DNA of 64,000 nt, taken from assembly GCA_013001595.1 (NCBI GenBank), contig JABDMH010000093.1, positions 124,001 through 188,000 on the forward strand, read 5' to 3'. Each line of letters opens with the position of its first letter. The stretch's first letter is position 1. Position numbers and translations under genes: made by a program. The notes under the pieces are model-generated. The model worked only from the letters and a program-made list of their open reading frames with translations, did not search any database and was not told the origin of the DNA. Shown here piece after piece: positions 36,757-45,022 of this stretch. The DNA is from Saprospiraceae bacterium (GTDB taxonomy: Bacteria > Bacteroidota > Bacteroidia > Chitinophagales > Saprospiraceae).

Positions 36757-36790
36757 ATTGCTATGAAGAGTTCATAGGTTTTGGCTAAGG

Positions 36791-37666
36791 TCATACTACG
36801 TTAGCGAGTTGTTCCTTGATTTTCTCGAGCCCATCTTTCATCAGAACCACCCTCTTTTGAATATCCGACGAATATGCTTTAGCACCTAGGGTATTGATTT
36901 CCCTACCCATTTCTTGACTGATGAAGTTCAACTTCCTACCTTTCATTTCTTTTTCAGAATCCAGTTCTTCAAGGAAATAGTCACAATGTTGACTGAGTCT
37001 CACCTTTTCCTCTGTGATATCGATTTTCTCTAGATAGAAAAGTACTTCTTGTTCAAAGCGGTTTTCGTCTACGTTCTCTCTTTGTAAATATTCGTTGAGG
37101 TTGTTTGACATGCGCAAACGAACTTTTTCCACCCGGTCTGCTTCAAACTCAGCGATCTGTGCTAGATTTTCTAATATGGTGCGAATTTGTTTGCGCAGGT
37201 CTTCCTCTGCAGAGGCGCCTTCCTCCCTTCGGTGAGCCATAAGTTGATCAATGGCGACATCTAGAGATGCTGTAATCTCCTTCCACTCAGCTTCGGTAAT
37301 AGGGTTGGCTGAAGTAGCCACAACTTCAGGCAACCTAATGATGGCACTGAGCATATCGTTAGCGTTGAAGTTCAGGTCTTGACTTAAAGCCAACAACTGT
37401 TGATGATATTGGCTGAAAACAGCTTTATTGATGTTGTAAACCTCACCGCCAGCTTGATTCTCGAAGGTAAAAGTAGCTTCAATCTTTCCTCGCAATAGGC
37501 GATCGTGGAGAATCTTTCGCAACTCCATCTCCTTTTCTTGAAAACCTGGAGGCACCTTGAGTCGCAAATCAATGAATTTACTATTCAACGTTTTCAGTTC
37601 GATCGCCACCGTTCTGTCTGCAAGGGTCGCAGCAGCTCTTCCATAACTGGTCATTGACAACAGCAT
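36791..37666 (-). CDS. YicC-family endoribonuclease
   Basis: A 291-residue YicC/YloC protein. It begins with the conserved MTSYGRAAA and LKTLNSKFIDLRLKVP. The C-terminal DUF1732 region includes SHCDYFLEELDSEKEMKGRKLNFISQEMGREINTLG (shown here only as landmarks SQHCDYF and FISQEMGREINTLG). Members cleave RNA (E. coli YicC degrades the sRNA RyhB; YloC is an RNase). It heads the yicC-gmk-apaG operon. Confidence 0.92.
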   Translation of the reverse strand: MLLSMTSYGRAAATLADRTVAIELKTLNSKFIDLRLKVPPGFQEKEMELRKILHDRLLRGKIEATFTFENQAGGEVYNINKAVFSQYHQQLLALSQDLNFNANDMLSAIIRLPEVVATSANPITEAEWKEITASLDVAIDQLMAHRREEGASAEEDLRKQIRTILENLAQIAEFEADRVEKVRLRMSNNLNEYLQRENVDENRFEQEVLFYLEKIDITEEKVRLSQHCDYFLEELDSEKEMKGRKLNFISQEMGREINTLGAKAYSSDIQKRVVLMKDGLEKIKEQLANVV

Positions 37667-37923
37667 ACTCTTCTTTTGACCAAAGATAAGTTTTGAGCGC
37701 GTTCAAGTATGTTTTCGACGCCACGAGCTGTGTGTTCTGACTAGCTGGATTCCGAGGCCCTCAATGCAAAATTCTGATTATCAGTCACATGAAATGATTC
37801 AAATCCAGCCCGCCTGGTTGAAAAAAGGTAACGGTTTATTTTTTTTTCTGAAATAAATTACGAGCTTTGCCACTCTTCGAAAGAGCAAAAAATCAGTCGT
37901 AACTAGCTATAAACCAAAAGATA

Positions 37924-38220
37924 ATGAGAAAAGCTGACCTTGTAACAGCCATATCCGAAAAAACAGGCGTTCCGAAAGTCGACGTTTTGGTGACTTTAGA
38001 GTACTTCTTCACGGAGGTAAAGGATTCCTTGGCTGAAGGAGATAACGTCTATATAAGAGGATTTGGATCTTTTGTGATCAAGAAGCGAGCAAAGAAGATC
38101 GGACGGCACATCAAGAAAAATATAGCCATTGAAATTCCTGAGCATTACATTCCTTCGTTCAAGCCTGCTAAGATTTTTGTGGACCAAGTAAAAGACAATG
38201 TCAGTAAATTACCCGACTAA
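37924..38220 (+). CDS. HU/IHF-family DNA-binding protein
   Basis: A 98-residue histone-like protein. It has the helical dimerisation start (MRKADLVTAISEKTGVPK) and the DNA-binding arm with GFGSFVIKKRAKKIGRH followed by IPEHYIPSFKPAK. It bends and compacts DNA. It opens a plus-strand group (HU, TPR protein, 31-residue basic protein, RNase G) that I recognise as conserved in Bacteroidota. Whether it is HU or IHF-like cannot be decided. Confidence 0.93.
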   Translation: MRKADLVTAISEKTGVPKVDVLVTLEYFFTEVKDSLAEGDNVYIRGFGSFVIKKRAKKIGRHIKKNIAIEIPEHYIPSFKPAKIFVDQVKDNVSKLPD

Positions 38221-38307
38221 GGAAACGGTCATATCTTATTGCACTCATCTGATCACCCATTCTGAGACCTGGGCTACTCCTCCCTTAGCGGACATCCTCA
38301 AGTTTTA

Positions 38308-39099
38308 ATGGGGAGACCTACACGCCTTCAAATTATAGTGTTATCTTTGTGGGTCATTTTGACTGTGGCCCTATATTGGGGATTTGATACAAAGTCAATA
38401 GGACAAAAAAAGGAACTCGCATCTAGAGCCCTGAGCGGAACACAAGTAGATGTGGGTCCAATAATAAATACAGCAAAGGAAAGCCTTGCTGTTCAAGATT
38501 TGCAGGAAATAAACGCACTAGAGGGTGTGGTAGAAGGAGGTGCCAAGGATACACTGAGGGTGAATTATCTAAAACAGCTCTCAGGCAAATGGTACAAACT
38601 GCAGGAATTTTTGATAGCGGGACATTATGCTACCCTAGTAGCTGAAACGGAACCGACAGGAGAGCACTGGAGTATCGCGGGTACAACATATATACCTGGC
38701 ATTGCCAATCAAGATCCAATATTGAGTAAAGCTTGTTTTCAAGGCGCAGTCTCAGCTCTAGAAAATGCCATTAGCTTGGATCCGGAGCAAATAAACCATC
38801 GTGTAAATTTAGCGCTGGCTTATACAGAAAGACCTCCAGAGGATAATCCGATGAAAGGAATTCAGATGCTGCTAAATTTAGACAAAAAGCATCCGGATGA
38901 GTTGGTAGTATTGACAACCCTGGGACGATTGGCTATGAAGACGGGACAAATGGATCGTGCAAAAGAGCGTTTGGAACGTGCAGTGGAGCTTGACCCAAAT
39001 TATGTTCGTGCCGTATGTCTGCTTGCAGAGCTATACCGACAAACCTCTGATCTGCGAGCAGATGAGCTTGCAGAAAAATGTGAATTGATCAATAACTAA
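38308..39099 (+). CDS. TPR-repeat membrane-anchored protein
   Basis: A 263-residue protein with one N-terminal transmembrane helix (LQIIVLSLWVILTVALYWG). The C-terminal half has at least three tetratricopeptide repeats (ALENAISLDPEQINHRVNLA, GRLAMKTGQMDRAKERLERA, VELDPNYVRAVCLLAELY). It likely scaffolds protein contacts on the periplasmic face. It lies 87 bases after the HU gene and 11 bases before the bS22-like gene, so it is probably in an operon with them. The function is unknown. Confidence 0.8.
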   Translation: MGRPTRLQIIVLSLWVILTVALYWGFDTKSIGQKKELASRALSGTQVDVGPIINTAKESLAVQDLQEINALEGVVEGGAKDTLRVNYLKQLSGKWYKLQEFLIAGHYATLVAETEPTGEHWSIAGTTYIPGIANQDPILSKACFQGAVSALENAISLDPEQINHRVNLALAYTERPPEDNPMKGIQMLLNLDKKHPDELVVLTTLGRLAMKTGQMDRAKERLERAVELDPNYVRAVCLLAELYRQTSDLRADELAEKCELINN

Positions 39100-39110
39100 A
39101 AAAGAATTAT

Positions 39111-39206
39111 ATGCCTTGCGGTAAAAAAAGAAAGCGTCACAAAATTTCGACGCACAAGAGAAAGAAAAGGTTGAGAAAGAATAGACATAAGAAAAAAAAT
39201 AGATAA
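39111..39206 (+). CDS. 31-residue basic protein, AURKAIP1/COX24-domain (bS22-like)
   Basis: A very short gene encoding a 31-residue protein with about 20 Lys/Arg/His residues. It starts MPCGKKRKRHKISTHKRKKR and ends RKNRHKKKNR. It matches the Bacteroidota AURKAIP1/COX24-domain family that recurs just ahead of the RNase G gene. The same domain occurs in mycobacterial ribosomal protein bS22 and mitochondrial mS38, so a small-subunit ribosomal role is likely (inference). It lies 11 bases after the TPR gene. Standard length cut-offs would miss it. Confidence 0.85.
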   Translation: MPCGKKRKRHKISTHKRKKRLRKNRHKKKNR

Positions 39207-39423
39207 CGTCCGCCGAAAGGTAGGAGTAGATAGATTTTCTCCTTGTTCTAATGTAAGACCGATAAGATACTCGATACTTTCGATGCTGTGCACTGCTGTT
39301 ATATTAGGTGCACAAAGAATGATGGCATCCTGAATCCCTTTTCACAAACGATCCGAAAATTCCATTTTCCCCTAGGTCTATCACGCTTCTGCACAATACG
39401 GGCATCTAAATGTAGGATGACTT

Positions 39424-40974
39424 GTGGATAAAGAATTGATTATCAATTCATCTCCGACGGAGGTGGAAATAGCTTTGTCTGAAAATTCAAAGCTGGTAGA
39501 GCTACATCGTGAAAAGACAAATTCCAAGTTCACGGTTGGTGATATTTTTCTAGGTAGGATCAAAAAACTGATGCCTGGCCTAAATGCTGCATTTGTTGAA
39601 ATAGGCCATCCAAAAGATGCCTTTTTACACTATACTGATCTTGGCCCTAAGTTGCCCTCTCTGCTTAGGTTTACCAACATGGCGATTAATGGTGAAAGTA
39701 AAAGTCACGGACTCGAATCGTTTGACCTAAGCCAGGAAATCGTCAAAACAGGGAAAATTGATCAAGTGCTGAATCGAAGGCATCCCATTCTCGTGCAAGT
39801 GCTTAAAGAGCCAATTTCGACCAAAGGCCCAAGGCTAAGTTGCGAGATTACCATTCCAGGTAGATTTTTGGTGCTTACCCCCTTCTCCGATGTAGTTTCA
39901 GTTTCAAAAAAGATTACCACTGCAGAGGAGCGCGAGCGGCTTCGTGTCCTCATAGAAAGCATAAAGCCAAAGAACTTTGGCATCATCGTACGTACCGCTG
40001 CCGAGGGTAAAAAAGTGCAACACCTGCATGAAGAAATCCGCGACCTCGAGCAAAAGTGGAAGAAGATTCACCAACAACTTAAGCATGCTGATGCACCCCT
40101 TAAGCTGTTGAGCGAACTTGATAAGACATCCAGCATGTTGCGAGATGTACTCACTGATGACTTCAATAATATTGTGGTCAATGATCAGGACATGTATGAA
40201 TCGGTAAGAAACTACCTGAATGCCAATTTTCCTGAGAAGGAGAAAATCGTGCATTTGCACCGACGTAAGCGACCGTTGTTTGATCACTTTGGCATCACCA
40301 GGCAGATAAAGTCGTCCTTTGGAAAGACCTATACGATGCCCAGCGGTGCCTATTTGGTCATTGAGCATACGGAGGCAATGCATGTCATTGATGTCAATAG
40401 CGGGCCGAAAATGGCCAAGAAGAATCAAGAGGAAGCGGTGCTCAATGTCAATCTTGAATCTGCGGAAGAGATCTCCCGGCAACTCCGTCTTCGAGATATT
40501 GGGGGCTTGATTATCATCGATTTCATCGATATGCGGTCAGGGGATCATAAAAAGTTGCTGGTTAAAAAGATGCGCGAATTCATGAAGAATGATCGTGCAC
40601 AACATACCGTGCTTCCACTCAGTAGGTTTGGGCTTATGCAGATTACTCGGCAAAGAGTCCGACCAGCAGTCAAGATTGATACCAATGAAATTTGCCCAAC
40701 TTGCAAGGGTACAGGAAAGATTACGGCTTCCATTTTGGTTACTGAAGAGATCGAACGTGATTTGCAATACATCATTCAAAACCGCCCAAAGTCAAAACTT
40801 CAATTGCAAGTACATCCCTTCGTTTATGCCTATTTGAAAAAAGGCTTGCCCAGCATTCGAATGAAATGGTATCGAACATTTAGTCGGTGGGTGAAATTAT
40901 TTGAAAACGCCGATTTTCACATTAATCAGTACCGATTCTTTGATGGACACAATGATGAAATTCGTCTCAACTAA
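39424..40974 (+). CDS. rng: Ribonuclease E/G family protein
   Basis: A 516-residue single-strand endoribonuclease of the RNase G type. An N-terminal S1 domain (GDIFLGRIKKLMPGLNAAFVE) is followed by the DNase I-like catalytic region with HVIDVNSG and IIIDFIDM, where Asp residues bind Mg2+, and by the Zn-link CPTCKGTGK. It processes rRNA and turns over mRNA. No ATG is available: a TGA lies two codons upstream, making GTG at 39424 the start. The next gene begins directly after its stop with no gap. Confidence 0.94.
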   Translation: MDKELIINSSPTEVEIALSENSKLVELHREKTNSKFTVGDIFLGRIKKLMPGLNAAFVEIGHPKDAFLHYTDLGPKLPSLLRFTNMAINGESKSHGLESFDLSQEIVKTGKIDQVLNRRHPILVQVLKEPISTKGPRLSCEITIPGRFLVLTPFSDVVSVSKKITTAEERERLRVLIESIKPKNFGIIVRTAAEGKKVQHLHEEIRDLEQKWKKIHQQLKHADAPLKLLSELDKTSSMLRDVLTDDFNNIVVNDQDMYESVRNYLNANFPEKEKIVHLHRRKRPLFDHFGITRQIKSSFGKTYTMPSGAYLVIEHTEAMHVIDVNSGPKMAKKNQEEAVLNVNLESAEEISRQLRLRDIGGLIIIDFIDMRSGDHKKLLVKKMREFMKNDRAQHTVLPLSRFGLMQITRQRVRPAVKIDTNEICPTCKGTGKITASILVTEEIERDLQYIIQNRPKSKLQLQVHPFVYAYLKKGLPSIRMKWYRTFSRWVKLFENADFHINQYRFFDGHNDEIRLN

Positions 40975-42021
40975 ATGTCTCCTCGTCGTGTACTGATCGC
41001 CCCGCTAAACTGGGGTCTGGGACACGCCACTCGCTGCATTCCCTTAATCCAACATATTCTGGCATTAGGGCATGAACCGATCTTGGCTTCAGATGGCCTA
41101 TCTGGTCATGTTCTCCGCAAAGCATTTCCCCAACTCTCCTTCCTAGCATTGCCCTCCTATAATATTCAGTATCCAATTAAGTGGAGAGCTTTGTACTGGT
41201 GGAAGAAAGCAAAAGATCTAGAAAAAGTCTTCTCTAATGAGCATGGGGTGATCCGTAACTATATTGATGCAAATCCTGTAGATCTTATTATTTCTGATAA
41301 CAGATACGGTGTTTATTATGAGCACATCCCTAGCGTAATCATCACACATCAATTGACTTTTCCTTTTCCGGTTGGTATACGCGAGATCGTGTGCCGGAAA
41401 GTAGACCAATGGATTGCGCCTTTTGATCAATGTTGGATTCCTGACATCCCAGGACCAAATAATTTGTCAGGAATGCTATCCAGTCGATCCATTAAGGTTC
41501 CAGTGACCTTCATTGGACCCATGAGCAGGTTCGTAGCACTCGATGTCAAGAAGGAATATGACCTGGCAGTTGTGTTGTCTGGACCAGAACCATATCGACA
41601 GATCCTGTTGAATGATCTTTTACAAGTCCTAGGCAAATCAGATAGGAAAATGGTATGGATTCTAGGTGACCCTAACACAAAGCTGCCACCGATCGGGGAT
41701 TCAGAGGTTTACTCCTATTTAGGAGGTAGGGCGCTTAATGAAATGCTCTGTGCTAGTGATATTGTGTTAAGTCGATCGGGCTATTCATCCATTATGGATT
41801 ACTATCGACTAAATCGCAAAGCTGTACTTGTTCCTACTCCTGGCCAGCCTGAGCAAGCATATCTCGCCAAGCGACATGGTAAACGTCCCGAGTTTGCGAC
41901 AGTTGGTAATCGCCTGATTGGCCTACTAGAGCAACTTGAACATCTGGCACCTCTTTCACCTGCATTACCTGAGTTGTACGCGAATGAGACCAAGATCATA
42001 GCTCTACAAGAGTGGTTGTGA
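40975..42021 (+). CDS. GT28/MurG-like glycosyltransferase
   Basis: A 348-residue protein with the two-Rossmann GT-B layout. The N-terminal glycine-rich loop LNWGLGHATRCIPL corresponds to the MurG acceptor side. The C-terminal donor side shows SYLGGRALNEMLCASDIVLSRSGYSSIMDYY and VLVPTPGQPEQAYLA (landmarks only). The second half resembles the C-terminal GT28 domain. It probably transfers a sugar from a nucleotide donor; the acceptor is unknown. Its ATG follows the RNase G stop immediately, so the two are cotranscribed. Confidence 0.8.
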   Translation: MSPRRVLIAPLNWGLGHATRCIPLIQHILALGHEPILASDGLSGHVLRKAFPQLSFLALPSYNIQYPIKWRALYWWKKAKDLEKVFSNEHGVIRNYIDANPVDLIISDNRYGVYYEHIPSVIITHQLTFPFPVGIREIVCRKVDQWIAPFDQCWIPDIPGPNNLSGMLSSRSIKVPVTFIGPMSRFVALDVKKEYDLAVVLSGPEPYRQILLNDLLQVLGKSDRKMVWILGDPNTKLPPIGDSEVYSYLGGRALNEMLCASDIVLSRSGYSSIMDYYRLNRKAVLVPTPGQPEQAYLAKRHGKRPEFATVGNRLIGLLEQLEHLAPLSPALPELYANETKIIALQEWL

Positions 42022-42037
42022 TCATACTCAAGATCAA

Positions 42038-42655
42038 CTACTTACGATTATACATGGTCATGGCACGATCAAGACCAATAGCCACAAATGATTTAAGCAC
42101 TTTACAGGCTTCTTCCTTTACTTTTTCAATGGTTTTGGCCTGTTCATCAGTCCACCTACCCAGTACGTAGTCTACCTGACCTCCCCTTCGAAAATCATGA
42201 CCAATTCCAACACGTAGTCGTGGATATACACTGGATTGCATCATGGCTTCTACACTCTTTAGCCCATTGTGGCCGCCAGGTCCTCCCTTTTTCTGAAGCT
42301 TAATGGTTCCAAGGTCAAATTGAAATTCATCAACCACAACGAGCCATTGGTTTGAAGCGATTTTAAGTTTTTGAGTCCAGTAGCGCGTGGCTTTTCCACT
42401 TAGGTTCATAAAGGTGGATGGTTTCAGAAGATACACCATACGTCCTTTATGCTTAAAATGAGCGAGATCACCAAGCACCTCATTTTTAAAGGAAACCTCC
42501 TCCAGCTCTGCGAGTTTATCCACTACATCAAATCCGATGTTATGTCGTGTGTGCTCGTACTCCGAACCCATATTCCCCAAACCAATAATTAAGTACTTCA
42601 TCGATGAATCAACTGTCTCTTTTTGAGAAAACCACTTTGAAAAGAATTTCCACAT
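42038..42655 (-). CDS. pth: Peptidyl-tRNA hydrolase
   Basis: A 205-residue Pth1 enzyme that recycles peptidyl-tRNA. The motifs are LIIGLGNMGSEYEHTRHNIGF with the catalytic His, LLKPSTFMNLSGKA, and the late GGPGGHNGLKS and RVGIGHD. The start is put at the ATG 42653-42655, giving a short amphipathic lead (MWKFFSKWFSQKE). The ATG 54 bases downstream (MKYLIIG) is an alternative. It is divergent from the radical SAM gene with only about 25 bases between starts. Confidence 0.94.
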   Translation of the reverse strand: MWKFFSKWFSQKETVDSSMKYLIIGLGNMGSEYEHTRHNIGFDVVDKLAELEEVSFKNEVLGDLAHFKHKGRMVYLLKPSTFMNLSGKATRYWTQKLKIASNQWLVVVDEFQFDLGTIKLQKKGGPGGHNGLKSVEAMMQSSVYPRLRVGIGHDFRRGGQVDYVLGRWTDEQAKTIEKVKEEACKVLKSFVAIGLDRAMTMYNRK

Positions 42656-42680
42656 GTGCCTTTTGGAATGTGCTATTTTT

Positions 42681-43712
42681 ATGGCTATGCTCCGGTTCAA
42701 ATCGAATGATGCCATAAATTTTCTGGGAAAGCTTACTCCACTACGAGTAATTAATGCAGCGAAGATACTTGTATCCTATTATTTCAGCAAGTACACGGGT
42801 CTCCTATGGCATTGGGGATTGCCGATTAGCTTATCAATTGAACCTACCACAGCCTGCAATCTGCGGTGCCCTGAATGCCCCAGTGGTCTACGTAGTTTCT
42901 CACGAGCTACAGGAAATGTGCGAGAAGAAGACTTCAGGGAGATCATCAATCAATTGCAGCAAAAACTACTCTACCTTATATTCTACTTTCAGGGTGAACC
43001 ATTTATTCATCCGAAATTCCTAGATATGGTCTCAATGGCATCAGCAAAAGGACTGTATACCATCACCTCAACCAATGGACATTTTCTTGATAATGATCGT
43101 GCTAAACAAACGGTAAAATCAGGTCTAGATAGATTGATTGTCTCCATAGATGGGACCACTCAAGATACATACACTGCTTATCGTAGGGAAGGATCGCTTG
43201 AAAAAGTGATAGCAGGCACTAAAAACCTCATCAAGTGGAAGAAATCCCTTGCAAGTAAGACTCCGCACATTGTATTTCAGTTCCTAGTGGTCGCACAAAA
43301 TGAACATCAAATTCCAGAAATATATCAGCTGGCAGATGAACTGGGAGTGGACGAGGTAAAACTCAAGACTGCGCAGGTGTATAATTATAAATATGGAAAT
43401 CCTCTCATCCCCCAGAATGAAGAGTATGCACGCTACCGCAAAAAGTCTGACGGAACCTATGCTTTAAAACATTCGATCTCAAACGAATGCTGGAAAATGT
43501 GGCATAGCGCAGTAATTACGTGGGATGGTCAGGTCGTGCCTTGTTGTTTCGATAAGGATGCGTCCAACGTGATGGGATCGATGGACTATGAAAACTTTGA
43601 GACCATTTGGAATGGTCAAAGATATAAGGAGTTCAGAAGACGCTTATTGAGTGGAAAGGCAGAGATAGACATTTGCCAAAATTGTACGGAGGGATGTAAA
43701 GTATGGGCATAG
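42681..43712 (+). CDS. Radical SAM/SPASM domain protein
   Basis: A 343-residue iron-sulfur enzyme. The radical SAM cluster motif is CNLRCPEC in SIEPTTACNLRCPECPSG. The core barrel carries IDGTTQDTYTAYRREG. The C-terminal SPASM segment binds auxiliary clusters (WDGQVVPCCFDKDASNVMG, DICQNCTEGC). The family includes maturases of peptides and enzymes, and cofactor biosynthesis proteins; no precursor peptide or partner is adjacent, so the substrate is unknown. The start is at ATG 42681, with another ATG two codons later. Confidence 0.88.
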   Translation: MAMLRFKSNDAINFLGKLTPLRVINAAKILVSYYFSKYTGLLWHWGLPISLSIEPTTACNLRCPECPSGLRSFSRATGNVREEDFREIINQLQQKLLYLIFYFQGEPFIHPKFLDMVSMASAKGLYTITSTNGHFLDNDRAKQTVKSGLDRLIVSIDGTTQDTYTAYRREGSLEKVIAGTKNLIKWKKSLASKTPHIVFQFLVVAQNEHQIPEIYQLADELGVDEVKLKTAQVYNYKYGNPLIPQNEEYARYRKKSDGTYALKHSISNECWKMWHSAVITWDGQVVPCCFDKDASNVMGSMDYENFETIWNGQRYKEFRRRLLSGKAEIDICQNCTEGCKVWA

Positions 43713-43829
43713 ACATAATTCAATTGATAAAAGGAGGAGAGCGGAGATAGCTCCTATGAAAGACTTTGAATTCTAACTTAATATGCCGATCTTCGTTTTC
43801 TTCCCGGTGATTTTCAGAATATTCGACTA

Positions 43830-44843
43830 ATGTATTTCAAAAGTATCTTTCAAGGAAACTTGCACTTTGGCAACGCTAAGAGCTATGACAAGGTGATTAA
43901 GATGTACGATCACCGCCTGGAGAATTATTATAAAGATGACGTGGTCTTCAAGCATGAAGACATATTTGATGCCGATAGCCTTTCCCTGGTTATTCCTCGT
44001 TCCGTTTCCAACATCACTGAGAAAACTTGGAAGAACACTGTTGATCTATTGCAGTATGTTGCTCAGTTTGCCATTTCAGGAAATGTAGGGGCTTGGCTCA
44101 CAGAAGAAGGAACGATTCAACGCTACGCCTGGATCGAACCCGAGGGGGATAAGGCAGTTGTGCAGAAGTATTTACGGGGCAAAGAGCTCTTAGAGCAAGA
44201 AGGTAATGAAGAGGAAGCTGAAGAGAGTTTAAGCAAGGCTATCGAACTGTATAATAAACATGCGCAGGCTTATGAGCGACGTGGTTATGTCAACTTCATT
44301 CTCCAAAAATACCATGATGCAGATCGAGACTTCACTAAGTCGATCAATTTGGATAAGAGCAATGCTCCGGCATACTATGGTCGGGCACAAATAAAGATCA
44401 AGAAAGAAAAATGGCAGGAAGCCATCGAGGATCTATCCATGGCAGTAAAAAGTAGCTTGGCTCTGCAGGATATCCATTGGATGGCTAGGAGAATGAAGGG
44501 GGAGTGCCATGTGCACCTGCAGCAATTTAAAGAAGCCGAATTCGAATTTCGTTTTTTCGGCAGGCGAAAATTCAAGGAATCCAGTAAAAACTATGCACAT
44601 CGAATGATCACCCAGTTCAATCATGGCAAAGTCTTGGTGGAGTTGGAGAAGTACGCTGAAGCACTCGAAGTATTTGACGCCTTGCTGAAACAGGACCTCC
44701 TAGATCAGGTATCCGAAGCAGATATATTGCTTTATCGAGGTATTGCCAGAAAAAATACGGGCAAAAATGGTTTCAAAGCCGATTGGAATAAAGCTACCAA
44801 GCTAGGTTCAAAAAGGGCAAAGCAGCTGCTTAAAGCCACCTAA
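43830..44843 (+). CDS. TPR-repeat protein
   Basis: A 337-residue protein without a clear signal peptide. The first 110 residues are of unknown type. From about 110 onward there are TPR-like helical pairs (AEESLSKAIELYNKHAQAYE, YHDADRDFTKSINLDKSNAP, WQEAIEDLSMAVKSS, YAEALEVFDALLKQDLL). It likely mediates protein interaction. It stands alone with 117 bases upstream and 179 downstream. Confidence 0.75.
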   Translation: MYFKSIFQGNLHFGNAKSYDKVIKMYDHRLENYYKDDVVFKHEDIFDADSLSLVIPRSVSNITEKTWKNTVDLLQYVAQFAISGNVGAWLTEEGTIQRYAWIEPEGDKAVVQKYLRGKELLEQEGNEEEAEESLSKAIELYNKHAQAYERRGYVNFILQKYHDADRDFTKSINLDKSNAPAYYGRAQIKIKKEKWQEAIEDLSMAVKSSLALQDIHWMARRMKGECHVHLQQFKEAEFEFRFFGRRKFKESSKNYAHRMITQFNHGKVLVELEKYAEALEVFDALLKQDLLDQVSEADILLYRGIARKNTGKNGFKADWNKATKLGSKRAKQLLKAT

Positions 44844-45022
44844 GATCGATCACAATTGGTTAGTACCACCTCCACGCTGCATCTTTTCCTGGATATTTCT
44901 CGAAATTAGTCTCACCTTAACTACCCCTTCATTGCTTTAAGAAGGTGCCTGCTAAAAACATGGTTGAGCAGATACTTAGAAAGCATACATCGGGGTTTGG
45001 TATTCTGAAATAGTATTCTACT

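Noticed and set aside
36791-38220. Origin-type or mobile boundary near the HU gene
   Set aside because: The genes are syntenic housekeeping types. No repeats, integrase or tRNA-flanked insertion is visible; tRNA-Phe at 34992 has no duplicated 3' end nearby.
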